Source of the DNA: Amoebidium appalachense | Taxonomy: Eukaryota; Ichthyosporea | Assembly (NCBI GenBank): GCA_963693365.1 | Contig: CAVNZM010000003.1 | Location: forward strand, 8,866,001-8,930,000 | Direction of reading: 5' to 3' | DNA: 64,000 bases | Shown: one piece after another, positions 40,008-53,724 of the stretch | Position numbering within the stretch: position 1 is the stretch's first letter | Layout: each line of letters starts with the position of its first letter | The notes under the pieces: model-generated | The model's database searches: none | Told to the model about the DNA's origin: nothing | Seen by the model: only the letters and a program-made list of their open reading frames with translations | Made by a program: the position numbers and the translations under genes

Positions 40008-41175
40008 AAGAGAGATGGAGAGAGTGAGGGAGTGAGGGAACGGCACCGAGAAAGAGGAGGGGAATGAGGTACTCCAGAGACGCAGGGGGCTTGGGGGGGG
40101 GGGGGGAGGCCTAACCCTGCTCCTCTTTCTGTTCCTTCCCTCTCTGATGTTGTCTTCGTGTTTGTTATTCTCCAACTTCTTCTCCTGTTTTTCGCAACAG
40201 TAAATCTGTGCTGGTCCTCTTCGTCTCTTCCTCACAAATCCCCACGGAGGACCCCTGCTCTCCCAGACATAGCTGTACGAACGAGCGTCCCCACGTATAT
40301 TTTGCACCGTTCGAACCCCCCCCCCCCCCCCCCCCCCCCGGAAGGCCCCGGTGGCCTAGTCTTCAAACAGAAGTGCCATCATCCTTTCTCTTTTCTTTCT
40401 GGCTGCTGATTGCTTTGTGTCTGTCCCCCTCCCTTGTGCTACCACCACCCGCTTTCTCCCTCGTTCAGCAGTTATCGATTTTGATGACTGCTGGCATCCA
40501 GTTGTTGCAGTCCTCATGTTCGCGGCAAACGTTTTTACTTTTGCCCCCCCCCCCCCCCCCCCCCTATTCCCCCCGTTTCCACTCTTCTGCCTATTGCAAT
40601 CATTCCTGCCTTCTTCCTAAGCTCCCCCTCTCCACCCCACCCCTCCCCTTCTGCGTATTATACTGGTCTTCATTTTGGGGTTCTAAATAACCCCCCCTCC
40701 CCCCTCCCCTTCGTCAGGTGTATGTTTTATTTGTATGTCTCGCATACTCTGCCTTTGAACCGTGTTAGTATTCTACGTGGCTCTTAAGCTTTTACCTGCT
40801 TCAACTGCCATCCTCCCAATGGGTCCTATATAAGTATCTCTTGCCTGAACAATTTTTATTTACTGGTTTTTGCCTTTATGTTTTTTGTGTATATGATTCT
40901 GAATTCCTTTGCCTCGGCAAGTTCCCCTCTCTAACGCATATACCTCCCCCCCCCCCCCTCTCCCTCTCGGCATTCATTGCCGTGGAAACGGACACGGCAC
41001 TCATTCCTTAAACATATACACCGACCCAAAAATCAAGGCCCCACACGTACACAGATGCGCAAACACATTAGCTCCGATGTACCTCATATGCACACACACC
41101 ACATACACACAAAATGTGTGCAGGCATAGGCTCACTCGCACTCGCACTCGTACGTGCACACACAAACACCACACA

Positions 41176-41216
<41 letters not shown>

Positions 41217-41403
41217 TATAAATATATATATGCACACCAACAGCGAAAAGAACACCCAGACCCCTTCCGTACTATGGTCCAGCGATATCGTGCTTCTTCC
41301 ATGATCCCTTTGCTCTCTCTCTCTCTCTCTCTCCCCCCCCCCCCCCCCCCCCCTCCCCTCCCCAAACCCACCTTCCCCTCTCCGGACACACCACACACGA
41401 ACA

Positions 41404-41500
<97 letters not shown>

Positions 41501-41639
41501 CAGCACCGAAAAGAACATCCAGACCCCCCCCCCCCCCCGTATTATGGTCCAGTCCCCCCCCCCCCCCCCCAAACTCTCCACTTACCCTTCCCCTCGCACA
41601 CCACAAACGATCACGCGGGCAGCCACCAAAAGGCAGACA
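40006..41639. repeat. low-complexity sequence: C-runs, CA and TA repeats
   Basis: C-runs at 40317-40339 and 40544-40563, (CA)n at 41173-41214 and 41409-41449, (TA)n at 41456-41492, CT repeat at 41317-41331. The upstream exon or promoter of the tyrosinase gene should lie here but was not identified. Confidence 0.5.
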
Positions 41640-42317
41640 AAGCACACACACACACACACGCGCGCACGCACACACACACACACATACACACATACACACA
41701 CACACACACACAGGACTACGACACATACAGCTATTGACAGCAGGAGCAGGTCGGGACCCCTAGGTTATGGCCGGTCAGTGAGGTAATTGCTTGCAGGCAT
41801 TTGGCGGAGCCTCCCCCCCTCCTCCCCCCCCCTCCCCCCCCCCCCCCCCCCCCCTCCCCCCAACTATCTCCAACTCCCTCTTCCCCTCTCTCTTCCACCT
41901 TTGAACCTTTCCACGTTTCTATGCACAGACAGCCCCCCCCCCCCCCCCCCCTTCCCGGACACACATAAAAGGAAGGCACAACACACGCAACCCCCTCCCC
42001 CCCCCCCCCCCTTCCTCCCCCCTGTAATCCGTAACCTCTTCTACCTTTCCACCTTTGTACCTTTCTATCCTTTACGTCTCCTAACGTGTTGCCCCATTTT
42101 GTCCCCTCTCATTCAATCAGTATTTATCATATCTTCTCTCCGTTCATCCCCCTCCCCCCTCTCCAAGGCTCAAGCCCGGTGTGCGCACATGCATCCTTAC
42201 TTCCTTCCACGTGCCTTTTCCTTTCTCCCTTGCTATTTTTACCTTTGTACAACTCTACCTTTATACCTTTACATTTTGTACCTTTCAATCCTTTACGGCT
42301 CCAATCACCCAGGGGAA

Positions 42318-42465
42318 TAGGTCGAAACTCGGGTACTGTGGATGACGTGGGCCCCCCTGAGGATGGGCTCTGCTTATTATGCATACTCTTTATGTATGGC
42401 TTGCATTCGCATCGTGTTATCCGTTTGTTCTTGTGTACTTCGTACTTTTTGACGCATTCAACCCC

Positions 42466-42466
<1 letters not shown>
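42318..42466 (-). repeat. dispersed G-run-linked repeat, copy f
   Basis: In reverse it reads G-run, TTGAATGCGTCAAAAAGTAC, GAAGTACACAAGAACAAACG, GCAGAGCCCATCCTCAGGGG, then GTACCCGAGTTTCGACC. Full-length copy on the opposite strand to those in the HEATR6-like gene, close to the copy at 4531. Confidence 0.7.
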
Positions 42467-42496
<30 letters not shown>

Positions 42497-42644
42497 ACAC
42501 ATACACACCCCTCCCCGCCTCTCACTTAATATTTATCATTTCTTCTCCCCCTTCCCTCCCCCTCTCCACCCACACCTCCCCTCGCACACCACACACGATC
42601 ATGTGGGCAGCCACAAAAAGGCATGCACCCACCCACCCACCCAC

Positions 42645-42688
<44 letters not shown>

Positions 42689-43006
42689 ACTACGACACAT
42701 ACAGCTATTGACAGCAGGGGCAGGTCGGGACCCCTAGGTTATGGCTGGTAAGTGAGGTATTTGCTTGCAGGCATTTGGCCGAGCCTCCCCCCTTTCCACC
42801 CCCTCCCCCAGCTATCTCCAACTCCCTCTTCTTTTCCCCTCTCTCTTGCACCTTGAACCTGTCCACATTTCTATGCACAGACAGCCTCCCCCTCCCCCCC
42901 CCCTCCCCTCCCCCCCCCCTCCCCCCCCCCCTCCCCCAAACCCACACACACACACACCATCGGTTGTGTCTGTCTCTGTGGATACATCTACAGGCTCTCT
43001 TTTACG

Positions 43007-43042
<36 letters not shown>

Positions 43043-43378
43043 TTCCCGGACACACATAAAAGGAAGGCACAACACACGCAACCCCCCCCCCCCCCCCCCC
43101 CCCCCCCTTCCTCCCCCCTGTAATCCGTAACCTCTTCTACCTTTCCACCTTTGTATCTTTCTATCCTTTACGTCTCCTAACGTGTTGCCCCCCTTTGTCC
43201 CCTCTCATTCAATCAGTATTTACCATATCTTCTCCCCGTTCATCCCCCTCCCCCCTCTCCAAGGCTCAAGCCCGGTGTGCGCACATGCATCCTTACTTCC
43301 TTCCACGTATACAACTCTACCTTTATACCTTTACATTTTGTACCTTTCAATCCTTTACGGCTCCAATCACCCCCCCTC

Positions 43379-43427
<49 letters not shown>

Positions 43428-43553
43428 ACATACACACCCCTCCCCGCCTCTCACTCAATATTTATCATTTCTTCTCCCCCTTCCCTCCCCCTCTCCACCC
43501 ACACCTCCCCTCGCACACCACACACGATCATGTGGGCAGCCACAAAAAGGCAT

Positions 43554-43614
<61 letters not shown>

Positions 43615-43921
43615 ACTACGACACATACAGCTATTGACAGCAGGGGCAGGTCGGGACCCCTAGGTTATGGCTGGTCAGTGAGGTATTTGCTTGCAGGCAT
43701 TTGGCCGAGCCTCCTCCCCTTTCCACCCCTCCCCCAGCTATCTCCAACTCCCTCTTCTTTTCCCCTCTCTCTTGCACCTTGAACCTTTCCACATTTCTAT
43801 GCACAGACAGTCCCCCCCTCCCCCCCCCCCTCCCTCCCCCCCCCCCCCCCCCAAACCCACACACACACACACCATCGGTTGTGTCTGTCTCTGTGGATAC
43901 ATCTACAGGCTCTCTTTTACG

Positions 43922-43961
<40 letters not shown>

Positions 43962-44187
43962 ACACACATACACGGAAGACACAACACACACAACCACTCC
44001 CTCCCCCCTCGAATCCGTAACCTCTTCTACCTTTCCACGCACACACACCCGCTTCTCATTCTATATTTATCATCCCCCTCCCCCCCCCCCCCGGGATCCC
44101 CCCCGATCCCCCCTCGCCATTCACACCTCCCCTCGCACACCACACACGATAATTTGGGTAGCCACAAGCAGGCATGCACACACACAC

Positions 44188-44269
<82 letters not shown>

Positions 44270-44825
44270 ACTACGACACATACAGCTATTGACAGCAGGG
44301 GCAGGTCGGGACCCCTAGGTTATGGCTGGTCAGTGAGGTATTTGCTTGCAGGCATTTGGCCGAGCCTCCTCCCCTTTCCACCCCTCCCCCAGCTATCTCC
44401 AACTCCCTCTTCTTTTCCCCTCTCTCTTGCACCTTGAACCTTTCCACATTTCTATGCACAGACAGTCCCCCCTCCCCCCCCCTCCCTCCCCCCCCCCTCC
44501 CCCAAACCCACACACACACACACCATCGGTTGTGTCTGTCTCTGTGGATACATCTACAGGCTCTCTTTTACGAACCCCCCCCCCCCCCCCCCCCCCGGAC
44601 ACACATACACGGAAGACACAACACACACAACCACTCCCTCCCCCCTCGAATCCGTAACCTCTTCTACCTTTCCACGCACACACACCCGCTTCTCATTCTA
44701 TATTTATCATCCCCCTCCCCCCCCCCCCCCCGGGATCCCCCCCGATCCCCCCTCGCCATTCACACCTCCCCTCGCACACCACACACGATAATTTGGGTAG
44801 CCACAAGCAGGCATGCACACACACA

Positions 44826-44863
<38 letters not shown>

Positions 44864-45024
44864 GCTACGGCACATACAGCAATCGACAGCAGGAAAAGGC
44901 AAGGCCCCTAGGTTATGGCTGGTCAGTAAGGTAATCAATCGCCTGCAGGCAATTGGCATTTGCCCCCCCCCCCCTCCCCCCCACCCCACCCCCCTACTCT
45001 CACACACTTATACGTGCACGTAGG

Positions 45025-45055
<31 letters not shown>

Positions 45056-45108
45056 TGTTCCACCTTTCCACCTTTGTACCTTTTTTCTATCCTGTACGTC
45101 TTCTATGA

Positions 45109-45157
<49 letters not shown>

Positions 45158-45339
45158 TCATTCGATATTTATCTTATCTTCTCCCTCCTCACCCCCCTCC
45201 CACCTGCAAGAGCACAATCACGGTGTGTGAACATGAATGCATGCGACACGACACACCAACACGACATACAGCCCCATATTATCTTGTGCCATTTTCCTGC
45301 TCCCTTGCTACTTTTCAACGTTTTACAACTCTACCATTA

Positions 45340-45480
45340 TACCTACCTTTACACCTTTGTACCTTTATACTTTAGTACCTTTACACCTTAATACCTTTAT
45401 ACCTTTGTTACTTTAGACCTTAATACCTTTATACCTTTGTTACTTTAGACCTTCGTACCTTTATGCCTTTGCACCTTTCT
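45340..45480 (+). repeat. ACCTTTATACCTTTGT minisatellite
   Basis: 7-14 bp units (TACCTTTATACCTTTGTTAC and variants) in tandem. The same minisatellite recurs at 47080-47235, 47425-47575, 48325-48420 and 49135-49240 within the exon array. Confidence 0.8.
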
Positions 45481-45531
45481 ATCCTCTACGTCTCCTACCA
45501 CCCCTCCCCCCCCCCCCCCCCCCCCCCACCC

Positions 45532-45588
<57 letters not shown>

Positions 45589-45666
45589 GTTCCTCGTTCA
45601 ATATTTATCATAACATCTCTCCCCGCTCTCTACCCACACCTTCCATCGCACACCACATACGAGCAG

Positions 45667-45712
<46 letters not shown>

Positions 45713-45811
45713 CCGTTCCTCGTTCAATATTTATCATAACATCTCTCCCCCCTCTCTACCCACACCTTCCATCGCACACCACATACGATCTTGCGAGCAG
45801 CCACAAACAGG

Positions 45812-45853
<42 letters not shown>

Positions 45854-46324
45854 GCTACAACACTGCAGCTATCGACAGAGGGAGAAGTTGGAGGCCCCTA
45901 GGTTATGGCCGGTCGGTGTAAGGTGATTGCTTGCAAGCAATTGGAACCCCCCCCCCCTCCCCTCCCCTCCCCCAATACCCTCGCACACACACGTGCACAT
46001 CTCACACACGGACGCACGCACACAAAATCTGTTCTACCTTTCCATCTTTGTACCTTTCTATCCTTTACGTGCCCTATGATGGATGCCCTGCCCCCCCCCC
46101 CCCCCCCCCCCCTCCCCCCGAGCCTCCCCTTCTTTCCACCCCTCCCCCAGCTATCTCCAACTCCCTCTTCTTTTCCCCTCTCTCTTCCACCTTGAACCTT
46201 TCCACATTTCTATGCACAGACAGCCCCCCCCCCCCCCCCCCCCCCCTCCCCCAAACCCACACACACACACACCATCGGTTGTGTCTGTCTCTGTGGATAC
46301 ATCTACAGGCTCTCTTTTACGAAC

Positions 46325-46361
<37 letters not shown>

Positions 46362-46580
46362 ACACACATACACGGAAGACACAACACACACAACCACTCT
46401 CTCCCCCCTGTAATCCGTAACCTCTTCTACCTTTCCACGCACACACACCCGCTTCTCATTCTATATTTATCATTCCCCCCCCCCCCCCCCTCCCCCCCCC
46501 CCCCCCCGCGATCCCCCCTCTCCATTCACACCTCCCCTCGCACACCACACACGATAATTTGGGTAGCCACAAGCAGGCAT

Positions 46581-46645
<65 letters not shown>

Positions 46646-46876
46646 GCTACGACACATACAGCAATCGACAGCAGGAAAAGGCAAGGCCCCTAGGTTATGG
46701 TCAGTAAGGTAATCGCCTGCAGGCAAATGGCATTTGCCCCCCCCCCCCTCCCCCCACCCCACCCCCCTACTCTCACACACTTATACGTGCACGTAGGCAC
46801 ACACACACACACACACACACACAATCTGTTCCACCTTTCCACCTTTGTACCTTTCTATCCTGTACGTCTTCTATGA

Positions 46877-46907
<31 letters not shown>

Positions 46908-47301
46908 CTCATTCGATATTTATCTTATCTTCTCCCTCCTCACCCCCCTCCCACCTGCAAGAGCACAATCACGGTGTGCGAACATGAATGCATGCGACAC
47001 GACACACCAACACGACATTTAGCCCCATATCATCTTGTGCCATTTTCCTGCTCCTTTTCAACGTTTTACAACTCTACCATTATACCTACCTTTGTATCTT
47101 TGTACCTTTATACTTTAGTACCTTTGTACCTTTACACCTTAATACCTTTATACCTTTGTTACTTTAAACCTTAATACCTTTATACCTTTGTTACTTTAGA
47201 CCGTTCTACCTTTATACCTTTGCACCTTTCTATCCTCTACGTCACCTACCACCCCCCCCCCCCCCCCCCCCCCCCCCTCCACCCAACACACACGCACACA
47301 C

Positions 47302-47374
<73 letters not shown>

Positions 47375-47632
47375 TTTCCTGCTCCCTTGCTTCTTTTCAA
47401 CGTTTTACATACAACTCTACCATTATACCTACCTTTACACCTTTGTACCTTTATACTTTAGTACCTTTGTACCTTTACAGCTTTATACCTTTGTTACTTT
47501 AGACCATAATACCTTTATACCTTTGTTACTTTAGACCTTTATACCTTTATACCTTTGCACCTTTCTATCCTCTATGTCTCCTACCACCCCTACCCTCCCC
47601 CTCCCCCCCCCCCCCCCCCCCCCCCTCCACCC

Positions 47633-47697
<65 letters not shown>

Positions 47698-47847
47698 ACG
47701 CACACGCACACGCACACACACACACACACACGTGTGTGTGTACACATACCCGTTCCTCGTTCAATATTTATCATAACATCTCTCCCCCCTCTCTACCCAC
47801 ACCTTCCATCGCACACCACATACGATCTTGCGAGCAGCCACAAACAG

Positions 47848-47904
<57 letters not shown>

Positions 47905-48129
47905 GCTACAACACATACAGCTATCGACAGAGGGAGAAGTTGGAGGCCCCTAGGTTATGGCCGGTCGGTGTGAGGTGATTGCTTGCAAGCAATTAGACCC
48001 CCCCCTCCCCCCCTCCCCCAATACCCTCGCACACACACGTGCACATCTCACACACGGACACGCGCATACAAAATCTGTTCTACCTTTCCACCTTTGTACC
48101 TTTCTATCCTTTACGTGCCCTATGATGGA

Positions 48130-48163
<34 letters not shown>

Positions 48164-48557
48164 CCATCTGTTTCAATATTTATCATTTCTTCTTTCCTTT
48201 CTTCCCCCTCCCTCCTCCCAAAGGCATAAACACTGTGTGCGTACATGCACACGACATACTGCCCCATCTCCTCTTGTGCCTTTTCCCTACTTGCTCCCTT
48301 GCTACTTTCCTACCTATCTACAACTCTACCTTTATACCTTTGTATCTTTGTACCTTTACACTTTTATACCTTTACACCTTTGTACGCTTTATACCTTTAC
48401 ACCTTAATACCTTTATTTCTTTCCATCCCTTTACGTCTCCTTCCACACACACACACACATACACATACCCAGTCCTCGTTCAATATTTATCATAACTTCT
48501 CTCCCCTCTCTCCATCTACTCCTCTCATCGCACACGACACATGATCTTGCGGGCAGC

Positions 48558-48640
<83 letters not shown>

Positions 48641-48682
48641 TCACTCACTCACTCACACTCACACTCACACTCACACACACAG

Positions 48683-48744
48683 GTACGACACCTACAGCTA
48701 TCGACAGAGGGAGATGTTAAAGGCCCCTAGGTTATGGCCGGTCG
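48683..48744 (+). CDS. duplicated exon, copy 9 (open, best splice sites)
   Basis: Acceptor cacacag, donor GGTCG|gtgagt (consensus). It encodes YDTYSYRQREMLKAPRLWPV. With 62 nt it enters in a different phase from copy 10 (64 nt), so both cannot be read in one frame behind the same upstream exon. Confidence 0.5.
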
Positions 48745-48935
48745 GTGAGTACACCCCCCCCTCCCCCAATCCCTCACACACTCACACGTGCACATCGCAC
48801 ACAAGCACACACACACACACAATCTGTTCTACCTTTCCCACCTTTGTACCTTTCTACCCTATACGTCTCCTATGATTCTCACCTCCCCCCCCTCCCCCCC
48901 CTCATCTTCAATATTTATCATTTCTTCTTTGCATT

Positions 48936-48992
48936 CTGCATCGTGTTATCCGTTTGTTCTTGTGTACTTCGTACTTTTTGACGCATTCAAAC
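48936..48992 (-). repeat. dispersed G-run-linked repeat, copy g (short)
   Basis: In reverse: G-run, TTTGAATGCGTCAAAAAGTA, CGAAGTACACAAGAACAAAC, GGATAACACGATGCAGAATG. Same subfamily as the copies at 42318 and 4531. Confidence 0.7.
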
Positions 48993-49290
48993 CCCCCCCT
49001 ACCCCCCTCCCACCATTCAAGAGCACAAACACGGTGTGCGCACATGAACGCATGCGACACAACACACCAACACGACATTCAGCCCCGTATCATCTTGTGC
49101 CATTTTCCTGATCCCTTGCTACTTTCTACCTTTCTACAACTCTACCTTATACCTTTACACCTTTATACCTTTGTACCTCTATACCTTTGTACCTTTGTAC
49201 CTTTATACCTTTACACCTTTATACCTTTGCACCTTTCTATCCTTAACTTCTCCTCCCATGCCCCCCCCCCCCCCCCCCCCCCCCTCCCCC

Positions 49291-49367
<77 letters not shown>

Positions 49368-49368
<1 letters not shown>

Positions 49369-49431
49369 ACTACGACGCATACAGCTATCGACAGAGGGAG
49401 AAGTTGGAGGCCCCTAGGTTATGGCCGGTCG
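49368..49431 (+). CDS. duplicated exon, copy 10 (adjacent to terminal exon)
   Basis: Acceptor is the CAG ending a CA repeat; donor GGTCG|gtgagg. 64 nt (21 codons plus one), encoding DYDTYSYRQREKLEAPRLWP and V. The phase-1 end fits the acceptor of the exon at 49503. Product not recognised. Confidence 0.6.
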
Positions 49432-49462
49432 GTGAGGTGATTGCTTGCAAGTGATTACCGAC

Positions 49463-49497
<35 letters not shown>

Positions 49498-49502
49498 CCG
49501 AG

Positions 49503-49672
49503 TATTACTGAGAGTCTTGCCTGATATAGAATTCGTCGTCACAGTTTCCAAGACTGGGGGCGCGACCGTCACATGGTCACAGGGCAAGCCGCTGTGGGTA
49601 GCGGAACACAAGAAGGAGGACATTCCGGATCGGCTGCTGCGCTCAAGGCCTGCTGCACCACCCAGTCTGTAG
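49503..49672 (+). CDS. terminal exon of an unrecognised gene
   Basis: Follows poly-C and acceptor ccccgag; begins in phase 1 and is open to TAG at 49670-49672. It encodes LLRVLPDIEFVVTVSKTGGA then TVTWSQGKPLWVAEHKKE and a short Arg/Pro tail. Joined to the upstream exon copy it gives a continuous frame with no stop. Unlike the surrounding simple sequence it has balanced codon composition. I do not recognise the family; the LPDIEFVV segment is faintly like the LPD-E/D-F-V motif of CAP10-type glycosyltransferases, too weak to name. No further upstream exon was found. Confidence 0.6.
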
Positions 49673-50453
49673 TACTGATGCAGTTGGGCTTGCATGTTCT
49701 GCATGCTTGTTGTTCAGATGGTTTGTGTCCTCTCCTCTCAAGGCTATCTCGTGCATGGTTTCTCTTTGGGTTTTCTCTTGTCCGTCATCCCCGAGAGAAG
49801 GGGGGGGGGGGGAGGGGAGGCACAGGTCCAACAGTACACTTGGCCACCTGTGTGCACTACGCTGTGACTACTAGAACCGATTGATCTGGGTTTGTCAGTC
49901 GGATTCAAGGGGATAACACAGTTGGGTTGGATAGGATAGCTTTGCTTAAACGTTCGTCACATGGGATTGTAGACATGTTTCTTGATGTTATGGTGATACC
50001 GGTATACGCGGTTCCCCATACCTTCTCCTATATTCCTGCATAACACACGACCAGAGCACCTTTGTATACGTAAGCACACAAAACAACCGTTTACGTAAAT
50101 AGAGTAAAGTTTAATAACAAGAAACATTGGATTGTAGACATGATAGGACATGGTCCTGATAATAAAGACCTACCACTAAGGCTGCAAGCACGAGAGTGTC
50201 CATCCGTGTCAGTGCCTTGAGGCAAACGAGTTGACCACCACGGGATTGTGTGTGTATTTGACAATTTGTGTTACTAGCCACTCTTTCTTTGTGCATGTGA
50301 ACACCCGTCATGCGTACACATCCAAAAGGACGCAGGCACATGCACTTCCACGAATCCAGCTGTGTGTTCTATTTCTTGTTGTTTAGCTTCTGAATCGAGA
50401 GGCACAGACGTACGGTCGATCCCCACATGAGTGTACTATCCTTAGCACCCCCC

Positions 50454-50495
<42 letters not shown>

Positions 50496-51762
50496 AAAAA
50501 GAAAAGAAAAGAAAAAAGAATATATATTAATAAAACTAAATACAAGTAATAAAAACACACAAACAACCAAACCCCCCCCCCCTCCCCCAAAATTTTTTTT
50601 TTTAAATTAATAAAAATTAAATATAATATAAAAAACACGCACAAACGCACCCCGGCCGCATTGAACTAACCTATGTGATGTCTGGCATCTTTTCACACGT
50701 GTATGAACCCTTAATCGCCTGGCCTTAAGTGCAAGCAGTGCATTAATTGCGGGCCTCATATATGGCGAAGCATATATGGCCTCATGCAGCGGCAGCCCCC
50801 GCCCCCCCTCCCCCCCCTCCACATATATACACACACACTATAGTGCACCCCTACCCCACCCCACCTATGCACCCCTGAGCCCGCCCCAACCCCCGCCATT
50901 GTCCCCCGTAGGCCTTCCCTTTCTCCCTTTAAAAAGAACGTCTGGCATATTATAGTAAATAACTTCATGCACCCAACACAATAATACAATCAATAGCTTC
51001 CAAAAACACCACGAACGTAGGGCCCACTCCCATATCAGTGTACTGATACCAGGTTGTGTGTGCACATACACAGCTCAAAGTCCACATGTGGCACGAGCTC
51101 GAGCTGGATTATCATGTTTGTCATGAGTCTCCGCAGTGCATTCACATATGTAATGTGTGTGACGTGCACGCATGTTTGTGTATGCATGTGTTTAAGCCGT
51201 GGTGTGTGCCTTTCATTTGTGGGCCCGGTGGGCGGGGGGGGGAGGGGGGGGGGGCAAGCCAGTACAACGTGGCAAACGTGAACCCCCGGCCCATCCCCCT
51301 CCTGGCCCATCCTCCCTCCCTTTCCCAACGTGCACCAGCATCCCCCCCCCCCCCCCCCCCCCCACCTCCCTCTCCCGCTCCTTCGATTTATATCTATGTG
51401 ACTCCTCAGAAAGTTTCTTGATAAATATGCATCATCAAAATATAGTACACAAATATCTCGTTGGAGTCTCTTATTCGTGGTTGCTGACTCTATGTGCACG
51501 GGAGGTTGCAGAACGGGCTAAACGGGGGCGGGAGGGGGGGATGGAGGGGGGGGAGGGGGGGGGGGGGGGGGGGGGCTGTGAGTGTATGTCGGAGGGGGGC
51601 TGTGGAAGAGGATATCGAGATTGGTGATGAGTACCCACGACATACTTGTGTACTATATTTTGTGTCATGCCCATATCTGGTATGTGTGCCGGTGTGCTCG
51701 TGCCACAGTGTGCATGTGTGGATATCGATGCACTGATTATGTGGGTGTGGGTGGGTGCAATG

Positions 51763-51818
<56 letters not shown>

Positions 51819-52369
51819 TTTATATTATATGTCATTAGCAATCTTTGTGTTTTAATTACTATGGCATGTGGGCACAACGGATTTGCCACGAATCGTGGCA
51901 CTGTGTGTGTGGTGTGTGCGTGACATTTCCCGATGTTTTTTACCGCCCTCCTTTGTGGGGGAGGGGGGAATGGGAGAAGGCATGATATCTAAACTTCACT
52001 GGCAGTTCCCAATCGCATGGGGGTGCAAACGTCGGAATTCTAGGTATTTCATATGCCTTGCGCACTGGGCAATGCATGCCATGTGCTAAGATCTGCAGTT
52101 GCAAAAGAGATTTAAGAGAAGGCTTACAGGGGGCAATGGAGAGTAATATACTAGCATCTTTGAGTTTGGGTAGCCCCACGGCCACCCAATCTTATCCCCC
52201 CCCCCCCCCCCCCCCTCCCCTCTCTCCCCCCTCCCCCCCCCCCCCACACACACATAAACAAATACACACAAACCACAACAACAACCGAGGGATTGCAGGG
52301 GAGCATGTACAGCTGCAGGTTGTTGCATTTGAAGTTACGGGGTATGTGACGGTGGGTATGTGACGGTGG
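49673..52369. other. unassigned sequence with scattered low-complexity tracts
   Basis: Includes poly-C/poly-A at 50453-50500, GT repeat at 51768-51808 and G-runs at 51556-51575. A GGATTGTAGACATG block is repeated at 49966 and 50129. No gene could be supported on either strand. Confidence 0.45.
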
Positions 52370-53116
52370 AAAATTTAAGTTGCATATTTTATCCCACTTG
52401 AAATCATCGCGCGCAGGACACTTACAGCCTCAAAGGAGCCACCGTCTCCTTATACACACTAATGTACAATGTACCACTGTAAGAGGTTCCATTATTAGTC
52501 GCTAATACACCACTAATGGTCTAACATATTCACCGTGTTTTAGGGGGGGGGGGGGGGGGGCATTTCATGGTGCTGTTTCGGAGTGGTAGGGGTAGAAGTG
52601 ATAGTGCTGGTGTTATGGGGAAGGGGATTCTTGGGGGGGGGGGGGGGGGGGGGGGGAGGAAGGGGGGGGGGGGAGGGGGGGGAGGGGGGGGGGGGATCAA
52701 AGAGGCCCGTGAGATAGTCCGTACATGAGATGTTACAGTACATGTTACTGAGCCACGTTCTGGTGGAGCCATGGGTATGTGTGTGGAGATTTTATTCCAT
52801 ATTTTATGCTTCTAAGCCGTTTGAAATTCACGCGCGCAGGACGCTTTAGCCGCAAAGGAGCCACCGTCTCCCAATACACACCAATGTACAATGTACCAAG
52901 AGGTTCCCTTATTAATCGCTAACACAACACTCATTGTCAAACATCCGTAAAATTTAACCCGGGGCAGCACCCCAGTCTTGTGAGCGGGTCAGGTACGTGA
53001 TTCGTACGTAGGGGAGGAGGGAGCAGAGAGAGACAGGCGTGGCATTTCATGGTGGTGTCACGGGCGGTAGGGCTAGAAGTGATAGTGCTGGTGTTTTTTT
53101 GGGGGGGGGGGGGGAA

Positions 53117-53156
<40 letters not shown>

Positions 53157-53330
53157 GCAGGGGTACCGGTAGCAGCATATCAGGGTGGTGTTATGGGTTG
53201 GATGGGGTGGTGGTGGTGGTGGTGGTGGGGTTGGGATTTGGGGGGGGGGGGGGATCAAAGAGCCCTGTGAGATCGTCCGCTCTGACATAGAGATAGTTAT
53301 TTTACTCAGCCACATGATAGTGCCACATGC
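52370..53330 (+). repeat. segmental tandem duplication, two diverged copies
   Basis: The second half (about 52800-53330) repeats the first (about 52375-52770) in order: CGCGCGCAGGAC, CAAAGGAGCCACCGTCTCC, AATGTACAATGTACCA, AGAAGTGATAGTGCTGGTGT, a long G-run, GGATCAAAGAG...GTGAGAT, and TACTGAGCCAC/TACTCAGCCAC. Identity by eye is about 80 percent outside the G-runs. Confidence 0.75.
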
Positions 53331-53483
53331 AGTGGGGGAACTATGCTTGTTCATGCAGTGGATATTTGTTTGGTTTCCGTTACATTGGGTAAGATATACA
53401 GGGGCATTGATCAGTCAGTCGGGCCAAGCGTTACGTGTCACATGCCTGCCACATCAAGAAGAAATCATACTAAACGGATTGCT

Positions 53484-53520
<37 letters not shown>

Positions 53521-53693
53521 ACCCCACACACACACACTGAAAGACACAAAGTAGGGAGACCACACATTATAAGCTGCATATTACAGTATAGTTATGATTA
53601 GAACTTTCATAGAACTTACGATACATCTCGAGGCAAAAAAAGCTCATCATCCAAAGGAAAAACCCCCTATGTACCACCACTCCACCCAGAAAA

Positions 53694-53724
<31 letters not shown>

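Larger units (their letters stand above)
41640..49500 (+). repeat. array of about ten duplicated exon units with CA-repeat acceptors
   Basis: A 62-64 bp block, (CA)nCAG followed by GACTACGACACATACAGCTA and ending CCCCTAGGTTATGGCCGGTC, occurs at about 41714, 42688, 43614, 44269, 44863, 45853, 46645, 47904, 48683 and 49368. Between blocks the unit repeats (in varied length) a CTATCTCCAACTCCCTCTTC segment, a CATCGGTTGTGTCTGTCTC segment, poly-C runs, ATTTATCAT..TCTCC and an ACCTTTGTACCTTTCTATCC stretch. Copies 1-4 have TGA after AGCTAT; copies at 44863 and 46645 read AGCAATCGACAGCAGG; copies at 47904, 48683 and 49368 stay open. Copies 43614-44268 and 44269-44862 are nearly identical over 500 bp. 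Confidence 0.85.

Noticed and set aside
41640-49500. CRISPR-like array
   Set aside because: Spacing is irregular and the repeated block has splice-site borders and coding potential; the DNA is clearly eukaryotic.
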